Of a stretch of DNA of 50,755 bases, positions 1 to 12,244 are shown one piece after another. The translations under genes and the position numbers were made by a program. Numbering within the stretch: the first letter of the stretch is position 1; the number at the start of each line of letters is the position of its first letter. The stretch spans positions 1 through 50,755 of the forward strand of contig WOGZ01000247.1 of assembly GCA_009733775.1 (NCBI GenBank), in the 5' to 3' direction. The notes under the pieces are model-generated. The model was not told the DNA's origin, did no database searches, and saw only the letters and a list, made by a program, of their open reading frames with translations. Source of the DNA: Alectoria sarmentosa. Its lineage: Eukaryota > Ascomycota > Lecanoromycetes > Lecanorales > Parmeliaceae.

Positions 1-2714
1 TTTTATATATAATTATAATAAATATATAAATAACGTTTTAAATTTTAATTATTTCGTTTCGTTTATTCATTTATTTTAAAATGAAAAATTATAAATAATT
101 TAATTTAAATAACGAGCTTTTTGCAAAAAGATTTTTATATTATAATAACGAATTATAAATCTCGATCGAATATTATTAATATAAATAATTCGTGTATATA
201 AAAGATTTTTTTACTAAGTATCTTAATAATGCTTTTAATAAATATGCTATTATCGTTTATCGTGAATAATATATAATAAGGTTTTTTAATTAAACGATTA
301 ATTACGACTTATATAACGTTATAATCTTTTAATAATAAAAAATCGACGATAAAATTTATAAAAATGTTTTATTAACGTTTTTGTGAAACTGATAATAACT
401 ATAATAAATCACATTTACGATATTTAAAAACTTTAATTTTTTTGCAAATATAATAATTATTAACGTATATAACGATTAAATTTATATATTTTTTTAATAA
501 TATTCTCGTTTAAGTAATTTATATATATAAACGATTTTAATATAATTATATATAAATTAATCGTATATCTTTTAAATGATAATCGTGTATATAAATTTAA
601 ATATTTATAAATAATTTTTATAATAAAGAATATCGTTCGTAATAACGCATTTATTAAATATAATTTCTTTTAATTTCTTTTTATTATTAATAATTATTTC
701 GCGTATTTCGCTATATTCGTTATCGATTTTATTAGCTTCGAATATTTTATAATAATAAAAATAATTAATAATATTAATCTCGAATTCGATATTATCGAAA
801 TTTAAACAATTCGATATAAAAATAATTTAATGTTATTATTTAAGTCGTTTATTTATAAAATCGATAAATTTATATTCAATTATTTGAATAAAAGCATTAA
901 TCTTGAAATTTTATAATCTCGAACGATAAATGATTTTGATGTTATATTTAAATTATATATTTAAATATTTATTTTAACGACGACTTAAATCACGACCTTT
1001 CGTAAAATATATAAAAAACTTATAATTCGTAAATATCTTAATCAAAATATCGATACTTTTAAATTTAAATCGTTAATGTTTTAAATATCGAATAATAACG
1101 AATGATTTTTTATCGTAAATTTAATAATTATATTTGATCGAAATTAAATTTTTATTATAAAAGATTATTAAATATAATATGCTTTCATTATTATATTTTA
1201 ATAATATTTCTTTATTAACATAATTTAACGAATTCGATTTCAAAATTATCTTTTTAAATTTATCGAAATGTCGTAAAATGAAAGTTTTTATAACGTTGAT
1301 TTTTAATTAATTAAAGGCTTTTTGATAAATTAGTGATTATTTAAAAATAAGTTCTTTTTTTATTAATCGAATCATCGATTTAACGATCTTTAAAAAATCT
1401 TATATAAATCTTTTATAAAAGTTATAAAAATCGATAAAGATTTATATTTTTTTTAGATTTATAAATGTGATTGAATCGATAACGACTTAAATCTTAATCG
1501 AATTTAATCGTAATTTATCGATAAATACGAATAAGTCTTAAAATTCAATTTTTTAAACATGAAATTTACATTTAAAAATATTTATTTATAAATCGATCTC
1601 GCGTAACTTTTGAAAAATTAATTGAATATATTAAACGTGTTTTTTTTTAATTTTGTTATAAATAAAAATATCGTTTAAATATGCTTAATAAAAGTCATTT
1701 AAATATTCGAAAAAAATGTCGTTTATGTATTATTAATAAATAATAAAATCATTTATCAATTTAAATGAAAACATTCGATATTTATATATTTCAAAAAATA
1801 TAATAAATATAATAAAGTTCTCATTATTTAAATGTATTCGAAATTTATTAAAAATAACGATAATGTTAAATCGTATAAAATATTTATAATTTTATATTTT
1901 TATTAAAATCTCATTTATTAATAAAATAAAATATCGATTTCTTTTAATAATAACGTTTAATTTTCGATAATTTATATAAAATCGTAAACTTTTATTTAAT
2001 TTTTCAATAAATAAAATAAATGAAATGAATAAAGTATAATTAAATACGATAAATTTTTTTCTTAAATATTCATTTAAATATTTCTTAATTGTTCGAATTT
2101 GTGATTTAATAATGAATAAATTCGATTTTTAAATAATAAACTTTTATTTACTCTTTTAACGAATTTCAATTTATAATTATAAAAACGATATAAAAATAAT
2201 ATGTTTATTTATAATTTATTAAAAACATTTACGTAATTATGATAATTTATAAAAAGTTTATTAAAGATTTTTTAGAAAATGAAAATTTTAACATTATTGA
2301 TTTAAACGTTTTTCGATATATATAATTTATAACATCTTTTATATTTGATTTCGAAGTCGTATAAATATGATTTATTAATTAATATACGATTATCTCGTTA
2401 TAATTATAATATAATCTCGAAAAATTTATTAAAAATATCGTAAATTTTATTTATTATTAAAGAAAAAAGCTTATTTTCTTTATTTCGAATTAAATAATAA
2501 TAAATTAATGCGTTAATTTTAATAATATCGATGAAATTAAACTTCTTAATCATTTTTCTTTTAAAAATCTTAAATGTTAATATTAATCTTTTTCTATTTA
2601 AGATGTTTTTAAAATAATTTATATCGAAATTATTTTTATTTAATTTATTTTTAACAATAAATTTAAGAAATCGTATAATAATAATATATAATATTATTAA
2701 TAAAAATAATAAAT
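1..2714 (-). mobile_element. Decayed Ty3/Gypsy retrotransposon, minus-strand pol remnant, cut by the window edge
   Basis: Translated on the minus strand, this AT-rich stretch still shows Gypsy pol order. A reverse transcriptase core lies at about 2,080-1,560, with SLRFYINYRKLN near 1,990-1,950 (family form: LRFCVDYR-LN) and AYLNDIFIY near 1,684-1,658 (family: YLDDILIY). The RT-RNase H connection FYNFYKRFI follows near 1,430-1,400, then RNase H-like sequence to about 1,090 with IYDKKS. The segment 1,984-1,117 is in one frame, interrupted by stop codons where Trp or Gln would be expected. A further pol-like segment near 2,520-2,400 (ALIYYYLIRNKENKLF) is in another frame. Positions 1-1,090 should hold integrase but I could not identify it. 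Not functional. The family assignment is from memory of fungal Gypsy proteins. Confidence 0.7.
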
Positions 2715-2895
2715 TGTTATAATTTTATTTTTTCTATTTTTTCATTAATTATGCGAGACTCGATCGAGTTTAGCGCGACTTAATATTGTTTATATATTTA
2801 TATATACTTTTTATTTTATATAAATCTTTATAGATAAAATTTTATTTATATTGAACACATATACATTATTTTAATTCTACGTTCGTTTTTTAACA
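2715..2895 (+). repeat. Left LTR of E1
   Basis: This 181-bp copy starts TGTTATAATTT and ends TTTTTAACA. It carries the palindrome ACTCGATCGAGT at 2,758-2,769. It differs from the right LTR mostly by C/T and G/A transitions, as expected if RIP acted after insertion. Confidence 0.88.
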
Positions 2896-2959
2896 CAATT
2901 TTATCTATTTTTCTTGATAACGATAACGTTCAACTATTAAAAAGTCTTTTTGACGTTTT

Positions 2960-3060
2960 AAGAAAAAACACAAGTAAATAAGACATCAAATAAGACATTA
3001 AGCAAAATCTTAAACAAAATCTTAAATAAAACATTAAGCAAAAACATCAAGCAAGACATT
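2960..3060. repeat. Imperfect short tandem repeat in E1 leader
   Basis: Repeated variants of AAGACATCAAAT, AAGACATTAAGC and AAAATCTTAAAC run in tandem just inside the left LTR, with a period of about 12 bp. They lie in the untranslated leader of the element. Function unknown. Confidence 0.6.
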
Positions 3061-3342
3061 ATAATCAAATTTATAAACGATTATATTAAGCAAAAAGATT
3101 ATTATATCGATTTCGATGCGAAAGATACGAAATAAAATGCGAAGTTTTATGCGAAGCAAAAATATATTAAATAACACATTTGTTTTTAAAAGAATTATAT
3201 AACAATTGCTTAAGAAAATCGAGAGATGAAATTCATCATTTAATAATTTCAAACTCAATTACGATAAAAGGTTAACACATTCAGTCGACTCAGATAGCTA
3301 CGAAATTAATATCGTTTCACAATTAAGAAATTAATTAATCAA

Positions 3343-3732
3343 ATGACTCGATTGCAGTCTAAAGAAAAAGAAAAAGAAATATATAATTTCGATAATGAAT
3401 ATAAGAAATCTATAGAGAAGAAAATAAAATCTTTACTTCGACACATTAAAAAAGGTTTATCAAGATAAAGATTTGCGCTTGTTTCTTTAGCGTTTAACAC
3501 GAACATAAATCAGAAAAATCTAACAAGACAGAAATTTACGCCTGCCTTTTCAGCTTTCAATACGACATCAAATCAAAATTTAACAAAACAGAGATTTACG
3601 CCTATCTCTTCATCGTTCAACACGAATTCAAATTTAAAAAACTTAATAAATCAAGAAATCACGTCTGTTTCTCAAGAAACCAACAAATATTATTTTAATG
3701 TAAATAAATTTTATAAAAATGTCTTTAAATGA
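3343..3732 (+). pseudogene. Degenerate gag-like frame inside E1 with tandem peptide repeats
   Basis: From ATG 3,343 the frame runs 130 codons to TGA 3,730-3,732, with one internal stop (TAA at 3,466-3,468). That is long for DNA this AT-rich. It starts MTRLQSKEKEKEIYNFDN and is basic. After the internal stop it contains about three copies of a 20-22-residue repeat, roughly (R/K)F(A/T)xxxSxFNTxxNxxN(L), for example near 3,469-3,640. Similarity continues downstream in other frames. I do not recognise the family. A gag or structural role is inferred only from its place between LTRs. It is not expressed as an intact protein unless the stop is bypassed. Confidence 0.45.
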
Positions 3733-4981
3733 GAGATTTAACAATTATATTTACACGTTAAATTTAAAGCAAGCGCAATACTATTTCTTATTAAATAAAA
3801 TTATATCGATTATATATAAAATCATTGCAAGTCAATTGCGTTTAACATTATCAAAACACGATACTTGAAAAATATCACAAATTCTTACATCATCGCTTAA
3901 GAAATGCTCGAAGATTTTAATAATATATTCAACGAATTTGATTTATATAAAACTATAAATGCGAGACTACATGATTCGAATTTTTATATAAAAAAAACAA
4001 AGACTTTTAATAGATTTTTGATTACATTTACAATTATTATTGCGTTATTACAATTATTCGAGCAATAAAAGATTTCACATTTAATATATATTATTATACG
4101 TCGTTTTCGATGATACATTATAAGCTAAAAGTTTAAGATCTTCAAAGACTATATTAAATAACTCCGTTAATGCGATATCAATCTGCGTCTTATAAATCGA
4201 TAACACGAACACGAACACGATGAGAATCACTTAAATTATCGTTAAAATAATAAATACAATACGAATTCATTACATATAAGCAAGACATCAAATAAAAATA
4301 AATCAAAAAGTTATTATAAAACGAATAAACATTTAAAAGAAACTCTCGAATTACTACGTCAGCAAAACAAATGCTTTCGTTATTAGAAAATCGATCACAT
4401 AATTATAAATGAGCATACATTATATAAAAATAAAAAGAATATTTAAAAAGAGAAAATTATCGAAAAAGATTAATTTAAATGATAATATAAAGATTTATAT
4501 AAGATCTGCGTTAGATTTATCATTTTTAACATTTTTAAACAATAACGATAACAAGCTTATAGCGCAATTTAACTATATTTGACTAGCGCATTTCAATCAA
4601 CATTCGATTCGACGAAACATCGAATTTTACGTTTTTGAACGATTTAAATTCGTTCGAATTTTTATAAACTTAAATTTCAATTTTGAAAGAAACATCAAGC
4701 GATATCATCACTCAACACTCGTACTTCAAAATTATTTTCTATCTAAATCCCTTTGTTCACATATCTGTTAACTACGTTCGAAATCAATTTTTATGAAATT
4801 CGACTCAAAGTTGCGATCGATGAAAGTCTCGAGAATTTGACATTTCGTATATCAAAAAGTTTATGATTTTTTCGATTTTACAGAAGAGGAAGGCGGAGAT
4901 ACAAGATTATCGCTTAATTTACGTTTTCATTTTCTCAATTACATTAATTATGCGAATATAACGATTTAAAAAAGAAAATAA

Positions 4982-5162
4982 TGTTATAATTTCACTTTTT
5001 CTATCTTTTTATCTATTATACGAAACCCGATCGGGTTTAGCGCGGCTTGGCATTGCCTATATATTTATATATACTTTTTATTTTACATAAATGTTTATAA
5101 ATAGAATTTTATTTATATTGAATACATATACATTATTTTGATTTTACGTTCGTTCTTTAACA
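4982..5162 (+). repeat. Right LTR of E1
   Basis: This 181-bp copy matches 2,715-2,895. It carries the 16-bp palindrome AAACCCGATCGGGTTT at 5,023-5,038 and retains more C and G than the left copy (for example GGCTTGGCATTGCC). It is followed by TAAAT, the duplicate of the pentamer before the left LTR. Confidence 0.88.
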
Positions 5163-6340
5163 TAAATTCTTCGATATTAATATTTTATTATTATTATATT
5201 TACGTTATTTAAATATATATAATATTTTATTTTTAAATATATCGAAAACGATTTTATGTTTTTTTATTTATAATTTTTCGAAAATTAAATCGTGTTATTT
5301 TAAAGAAATAATAAAGATAAAATAAGATTTTTTTTATAATTATATACGTTTAAAGTAAATAAGAAACAATAAATAATAAATTGTTTAAATAATCGCACAT
5401 TATATTTTTTTAATAATTTAAATTTGAAAAAGAATAAAATTTGATTTATAAATGTTTATATATTTTAAAAACGAGAGTTTTATTAATAACGATATAAATT
5501 TCGATACATTCGCAATTTATAAAAGAATTCGTAAATATTATTTATTAATTTTGTGATAATAACGTAATTGTTATTTTAAAGAGTCGTTATATTAGAAAAG
5601 TATTTAAAGTATTTATTAAACACACGTTTTTATTGTTTTTTATCGTAATTTTGAAAAAGATTTATTTTTCTCGAGTTATTCGAAGAGCTTTATAAATTAT
5701 CGTTATTATTATTATTTATTTTTATAACGTGCATTTAAACAATTTTTTTATTTAATTAAAAGTAATCACGTTTAATGTATTTAACTTAATTATAATTATA
5801 AAATATAATTTTTTTAATATCGACTTCGATTTAAACTTTAACAAATAAAATAAATATAAAGAATTTTATAAATGTTATTATAATTCGAATTTTCGTTATA
5901 ATTAATATAATCGATTTTTTTATCAAAAATGCAATTTTGAACGTAAATGTTTTAAACTTTTTTTTATATTTAATACGTTAAATATTATTTAATTTTCGTA
6001 AATATTTCTTAATATATATTAATTCGTTAAAATCTTTATATGCGTTTCAATTTTTTCATAATTTTGAATAAATCTTTAAACGTAAATGTCGTATTATATT
6101 ATTTTTATTTTTATTAATAACTTAATTAAATCAAATAAAATCGACGTAAAACTTTATAAAAAATATAATATTTTATTGAAATGAGTTATATTATCATTTC
6201 GTATTATTTTATTAATCAAAATTTTTATAAATGTAAATTAAATCGTTTATTATCTTTTTATAAAATTTATATAAATTTGAATAATTTCTTAATTAACGTG
6301 TCATAATTTATTTTAAAAAATTAATCGTTTTATATAAAAT
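5163..6340. other. AT-rich DNA between E1 and E2, possibly more of the left Gypsy remnant
   Basis: No gene is present. The minus-strand reading near 5,270-5,170 gives KKHKIVFDIFKNKILYIF, which resembles the region after the protease in Gypsy polyproteins. If so, E1 inserted inside the older minus-strand Gypsy element that also occupies 1-2,714. This is a weak match judged by eye. Confidence 0.35.
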
Positions 6341-6491
6341 TGTCAAAAAACAATAATGATTAAGTTAATATTTATATATAATATATAAAGATAATGCTAT
6401 TTATGTGCGCGTAAAACGAATATTTATGTGTTAAAATCGTATTAACCTTATTTTATCAAATATTTTAACAACTTTTCGAAGTTTCGTAATA
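6341..6491 (-). repeat. Left LTR of E2
   Basis: 151 bp. It shares with the right copy the block TTATGTGCGCG and the block GAATATTTATGTGTTAAAAT. The differences are mainly transitions. Confidence 0.87.
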
Positions 6492-8207
6492 AATGCTCAC
6501 AAAAAACAAAAAATGTTATGTTTTTATAATTAAGTGATGACGATAGCGAGATAACGGCAGTGAGATAAATTAAATTACATTATATTTTATTATGTTAAAA
6601 TAAGTCGTTGCATATATATAATGTGAAAATAATAATTAAAATTGAATAATGTGAAATCGCATTCTTCGAACGCAATTTTACTGAAATCGATTTAAAATCG
6701 AATTGAACATTCTTTAAATATTTTATATTTATAAACGCAGTCGAATATTATTATGTTCGAGATTTAATCGAATCAGACATTAATTTAACGTCGAATTTTT
6801 TTAGAACTCAGTGATAGTGTGTGCATTTTTTATGAATGCATTTATGATTCTCGTTTGCAGAGGTTTAATGAATTATAGTCTCGTTTTTTTCATTATTATG
6901 TGTATTGTTATAGCGACGTGATGTATAACTCGAATTATAAATAGTTAAATACGCATAATAGCTATTAGTGAAAGCATTATACGCTCAGTCGTTCTTTTCT
7001 TTTTTAGCTTAATAGATTTATTGTGATTTAATTGAATATGACTGCTGCGAAGATTTCGATAAATATAATTGTTACGAAGATCTTAATAAATATGATTGTA
7101 TAAATTTCGTAAATAAACGATAATGCTATTAAGATTGTTGCTTATTAAATAAACGTGATTTCAAGTTAAATATAATATAAATTTGAAATCATTTTTGTTA
7201 TCGTATTTGCATTTAATTAATAAAGTTATTTAAATTTGATGGCGAATCGAATATTTGTTAAAGACTTGATTTAAAGTGATAAAAGATTGTGTTAATGCCG
7301 AATTTAACATAATCGCTTCACTTAAAACTTTTGATAATACGTAAAAAAATTTGTATATAATCAATAACATTTTTTTTATTAATTGTATTCTTTCGCGTAT
7401 AACGATAGATTTTCAATTAAATAATAAAGTCGATGTAACGAGGTTTAAATCGTTTCATAATTATAATATATTATGATTTAATAATAATAATTTAATTGAG
7501 ATTTAATTTAACATCGACTATAAGCTCGTAATGATATTAATTAAATATTATCTTTTTTAATATCGTGTCAAAATAAGTTTATATTAATTTATAATTTTTA
7601 TAAGTGATTACGCTTCGAATGCGATTTGTGAATGTTTACGTATCGTTAATATCATCAAATTCATCAATTTTCTTTGATTTTCACCTTTTATTTTTTGATT
7701 GCGAGGCGGGAATTATGATAGAGGAGGTTTATGATTAAAAAGGTTGAGAAGATTGCTACGAAGTTATTTACGAAGTTATTTGCGAAGCAGGCGAAGAAGA
7801 TTTAAATATAATATCGATTTTAGCGTTCATTTTTTTTAAGATATACAATTTGATGTTTATAATAATAGTTACGCTAATAGCGAAACGTTAAAATATTGCG
7901 TTTATGACTTTCATTATTATTGATGTTAATGTTATATTATTCGATTGATTAATTTTATTGAATTAATCTAATTAATTAAGATTTTATTAATGTTTTTGAT
8001 TTTTGATAAGCGAAGTTATTGTAATATTAATAAGTTTATTAAAAGAATCGATGTGAACGTGTGTTAAAAGATATTTAATAATAGCGAGTGTATAAAAGGG
8101 TCGACTTAAAGCGATGCATTATTAGATTTTGATATAGGTTTTACGTAAACGTTTAAAATAACGTTTAAATATTTTATAATGCAATAAAATTAAGTGTTGT
8201 TATTATT

Positions 8208-8358
8208 TGTTAAAAAATAATAGTAACTAAGTCAATATTTATATGTGATATATCAAGATAATGTTATTTATGTGCGCGCAGAGCGAATATTTATGTGTTA
8301 AAATCGTATTAATCTTATTTTATTAAATGTCTTAATAACTCTTCGAAATTTCGTAACA
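8208..8358 (-). repeat. Right LTR of E2
   Basis: 151 bp, pairs with 6,341-6,491. It keeps the terminal CA and the CpC/CpA sites that the left copy has partly lost. Confidence 0.87.
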
Positions 8359-9507
8359 AAAATTCTTTTCATTTATAAAAATAAAAAAGTTAAATAATTT
8401 AAAAGACTTAATTTCTTTAAAAATCAAGTTTTTGAATTTTTTAATATAAAAGTTTTTATCGATAATAATCGTATCGAATTATTTTTAAAATATGTTATTA
8501 TTGTTTTATAATTTCTTATATCATTTTGCGAATTATTTAAATATGTCACGCTTGATACGAATGTTTTTAATTATTTTTTAAATATTAATAAATTTCTTTC
8601 TTAAATAAATTTGAACTTATGTTAAATTAACGATATTTTATACGATATCGATATTAACAACTTTTTTTTCAACAATATTCGATAATAAAATAACGTCATA
8701 ATTATATATTTAAATTAAAAAGTTTATTATTAAGTTAAATCGTTTTGCACGATTGAATCGAGACATTTTATATATAATTAATATAAAAGTTAAAAAAAAT
8801 TCGATGAAAAAGAAAATTTTTTTAAAAAAAAATAAAGAATTATTAAAATATTTTAATAAAAGTAATGTTAAAAAATATTATATTAAAAGAAAGTATAAAC
8901 ACTTTTTAATTAATGTGTTTAACAATTTTTTATATTATAAAGAAATTTTAATTTGTGTTCAAACAATTATGCAAAAGTGTTATTTAATCTTTTATTTATT
9001 TATTAAATTTTCGTGAAAATAATGTGTTAATTAAATAACGTTTTTTTGATTTCGTTATTTATATAAAGAGTTTTTATTATATTATTATCGATTTTTTATA
9101 AAAGAAAATTAATAATGCGAAGCGAAGAAAATCGACTTTAAAAAACTATAAAATCGTGATTTTTTATTCGATGATAATGTCGTGAAAAGTTTAAGTATTT
9201 TTAGTAATAATTTTTCGAATAATATAATCGATATTATCTTAACTTAAATTATATAAAAATAATAAATAATTATTTCTTTTAATTCGTTAATTAAATAAAT
9301 GTTTTAATATCTTTTTTATATTCGTTATTGTTAATAAAGCGAATCGTTATTTCGATGCGAATTATTCGAATTTCAATTATTATAAATGATTTAACTTAGA
9401 GATACGATATTTTAATAATTTATATATTTTAATAATATCTTTATTAGCATAATTTCTTAAATTCGTTAATTAATATAAATAAAATAAGTGAGATAACTTA
9501 TTTATAA
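8359..9507. other. AT-rich degraded DNA, no gene
   Basis: An open frame at 8,753-9,016 is only a product of low GC: its translation is almost all Lys, Asn, Ile, Phe and Leu. I see no conserved motif. The stretch may be more of the old Gypsy element. Confidence 0.5.
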
Positions 9508-9710
9508 TATTAAAATCGATATAAAATTATATTAAATAAGTATATTAAATAAGACAATTAAGTGAGAAGAAAATATGTATATAAAAAAAAAACATTTATG
9601 TAAAAATAAATATCTTTATTAAAACACGTTAAGCTTAATCGAATAATGTTAAAGAAATATAATATTTAAAAAAGTTAACTTTATTAAAAATATAAAATAC
9701 GCTTATAATA
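9508..9710 (+). repeat. Dispersed 203-bp repeat, possible solo LTR (copy 1)
   Basis: It aligns in direct orientation with 50,184-50,389. Shared blocks include AATTAAGTGAGAAGAAAAT, AAAACACGTTAAGCTTAATC and AAAATACGCTTATAA. The inferred ends are TATTAAAAT...TTATAATA, which would be TGTTAAAAT...TTATAACA before mutation, so TG...CA like an LTR. No matching target duplication is visible here. Confidence 0.65.
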
Positions 9711-10253
9711 TATTTTATTAATATAATATCGTAGTTTTTTAAAAATTAAAAAATTTGCAATTATATATAATAATGTTATTTATTTAAAAAATCGATCGTT
9801 TTATATAATTTTAATAATATATAATAATTAATAACGTTTTATATCATATTTTCTAATAAACTTTATTAAAAATTATTTAATTATTATTTAATTATTAATA
9901 ACTCGATATAATAAATAATTATTAACTTTCGAAAAATATTAAACTTTATAAATAAATGTAAGAATTCGAATGACAATAATTATATTTTATTAAAAATAAA
10001 AATCTCGTAATATGAAAAAAATACTTATAAATTGTTTTTTGTTTTTTTTATTTTTCTCGTATCGATTTAAGAGTTTGTTTATTGAAAATACGTTTTTAAT
10101 AATTATTAACTTTTATATAAAAAATGTAACATTTTCATTTAAGTGTTTCATTAAATAATGTAATAAATAATTAAGATGATTTAATTATTATCATTTTTTT
10201 TAAAGTTTATATTTTTTAAAATACGATATATATTTTATAAGTTATTATAAAAT

Positions 10254-10373
10254 TGCGATTATTATTAAATTATAAATTAAAAAAATCGAGAATATCGCGC
10301 TTTATAATCGATACGCTTTATTTAACTTTATAAAAGTTTATTATACTCTCGCTATAAACTTTCCGCTTTAACA
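10254..10373 (+). repeat. 120-bp repeat, LTR-like, copy 1
   Basis: It starts TGCGATTATTATTAA and ends CCGCTTTAACA. It matches 11,576-11,695 over its whole length, with the shared core TCGCGCTTTATAATC and ATACGCTTTATTTA. TG...CA ends suggest a short LTR. Its flanks do not show a target duplication. Confidence 0.6.
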
Positions 10374-11575
10374 ATTACTTTAAATGATTTAATTATTAAT
10401 TAAATCTTTTTAATAACGTTTTTTATCATAATAATTAAAAGATTTTTTTTATAAATAATTAAATATCGTATAAGTTATAAAATATTTAAAACATATAATT
10501 AAATTGCGAAGTTATTCGAATTTTATTTAAAAGAGATTTTATAATAATATATATATTCGTGATTAAAAAATTTATTCTTTCGAATTTCTTATCGATTATT
10601 ATTGTTATTTAACGAAATATATATATTAATTATATATTTATATATATGATTTTGAAATCGTTAATCTCGAAGTTAATATAAAATCATTTTTTATTAATAT
10701 TATATTTCGATAAAAAAGTTAAAAAATAAATAACTTTTTTTTCGATATTATTCGATTCATTCGTATAAAAATTCAATTATCGTAAGATTTTAAGTCGTAA
10801 ATTTATTTTGATATAGACGATATCGTAACATTTATTTAAAATGTGATTATTTAATTGTTTATAATTTAAAAAAACGTATTTATTATTAAGATAATAAAGA
10901 TAATCTTTAACGTATAAATTGTTATAATAATTAAAGAATAAATTATTTATATAAATTATTATTTTAACACGCTTTCAATAATTAACTTTAATTTAAAACA
11001 TTATTATTATTAAATTTAAAAAAAATTATTGCGAATCTTTAATAAATTTAATAAAAGATTTGTTATCACGATATAATTTACATTTATCGAAATAATTTTA
11101 TAATACTATAATATTGTAATTTATTTATTTTTTATAATATTTATAAATTTTGCGAGAATTTTTGTAATTAATGTTAATTATTAAATAAAAAGTTTTTTTA
11201 ATAATCGTATTTTACGCTTTAAAGTTATTTAATATAAAATAAAATATAATCGTTAATTATATAATATATAAAATGTAAATAAATATATATATATATATAT
11301 AATATAATATTAATAAAAGATAATTATTTGCGAAGTTTAATTTTAATTTTAATTTTATATAAATAATTATATATAATTTGCGTTAATAATGTAATTTATA
11401 TATAAAAATAAATGTATTACGTAATTTACAATACTTTAACTTTTAAAAAAAAAATTCGACTCGCGTTCGAGTTTAAACCCTCGAAATTTAGAAATATTAA
11501 CGAATATATTTCGCAATAACTAGTCTTTTAAAGTTAACTACGTTTCGAAACTTTAACGCGATATAGTTATAAAAA

Positions 11576-11695
11576 TGCGACTATCACTAAGTCATAAATC
11601 AAAAAAAATCGAAAGCATCGCGCTTTATAATCAATACGCTTTATTTACTTTTATAAAAATTATTATATTTTCGTTATAAATTATTTCGTTTAATA
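11576..11695 (+). repeat. 120-bp repeat, LTR-like, copy 2
   Basis: It starts TGCGACTATCACTAAG and ends TTTCGTTTAATA, exactly the same length as the copy at 10,254. It is flanked by AAAAA on both sides, which could be a target duplication of a solo LTR but is weak evidence in such A-rich DNA. Confidence 0.6.
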
Positions 11696-11940
11696 AAAAA
11701 TTTAAAAAAAAATTTAAAAAATTTATAATAATAAAAGTTTTCTAAATTTCTTAAATATAATAAATAAATAGAAAATCGAAATCGTTTTCGAAAAAATAAA
11801 TAATTTTTATACGATCTTTTCGAAATCTCAAATAAATATTTTTAATATCGTTAACTTAATTATATAATTTCGTAAAAATGAAAGAAAGTATAAATTTGTT
11901 ATAGCAATAAAAGGTGTTTATATCTTAATTAATTAATTTT

Positions 11941-12244
11941 ATTAACAAGCACGTTATTGGTTAACTAGGAAACCACACCCATAAATTACATCACGTATCA
12001 TTATCATAACTTCGAGCTTGCGAGGACAGCCCCTCCGACAGGAGCCCTCGGAGAACCTTCGGAGAGCCCCCGAAGGAAAAGGGAGGTTCCGAGGATCTCC
12101 CCCGAGCGTAAAAAGAACAAGTACTATTGTAATGTGGAGACTTCCAAGCTTTCCACTACTGGGAAGCCCGCGCCCCCAGCACATATTTTCCAGTCCCCAT
12201 TTGATATACGGCGTCTCTCAACTTGAGAAATAATCTTTTTGGAG
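11941..12244 (+). promoter_or_regulatory. Island boundary and upstream region of the methyltransferase gene
   Basis: About 300 bp of normal composition separate the AT-rich flank from the first ATG at 12,245. No coding signal stands out. It contains a GC-rich stretch near 12,030-12,110. It should hold the promoter and 5' leader. No specific site is identified. Confidence 0.4.

Larger units (their letters stand above)
2715..5162 (+). mobile_element. Short LTR retrotransposon E1 (2,448 bp) with TAAAT target duplication
   Basis: Two direct repeats of exactly 181 bp (2,715-2,895 and 4,982-5,162) begin TG and end CA. They are flanked by the identical 5-bp duplication TAAAT at 2,710-2,714 and 5,163-5,167. 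The bases just before the right LTR (about 4,966-4,981) are a purine-rich tract like a polypurine tract, which suggests plus orientation. The 2.09-kb interior is too short for gag plus pol, and I find no RT motif, so it is probably non-autonomous or internally deleted. The interior keeps CpA on the plus strand but has almost no TpG, unlike the surrounding DNA. It holds a degenerate reading frame at 3,343-3,732. Confidence 0.88.
6341..8358 (-). mobile_element. Short LTR retrotransposon E2 (2,018 bp) with AAAAT target duplication
   Basis: Direct repeats of exactly 151 bp lie at 6,341-6,491 and 8,208-8,358. They start TGTCAAAAAA/TGTTAAAAAA and end TTTCGTAATA/TTTCGTAACA, so TG...CA ends with one CA turned to TA. 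The pentamer AAAAT flanks both sides (6,336-6,340 and 8,359-8,363). The interior is rich in TpG and poor in CpA on the plus strand, the mirror image of E1. Next to the right LTR, the minus strand reads AATAATAACAACACTT, like the sequence just inside the left LTR of the 10.3-kb element. This suggests a shared primer site and minus orientation. No pol motif found; probably non-autonomous. Confidence 0.87.
9711..11940. other. AT-rich RIP-like DNA up to the island edge
   Basis: No gene seen. It contains the 120-bp repeat pair described separately and a short TA run near 11,283-11,302. Base composition changes abruptly at about 11,940. Confidence 0.6.

Noticed and set aside
8753..9016. 87-codon open frame in the left flank
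   Set aside because: Composition is almost only Lys, Asn, Ile, Leu and Phe, as any frame in 15-20% GC DNA; no motif and no intact gene context.
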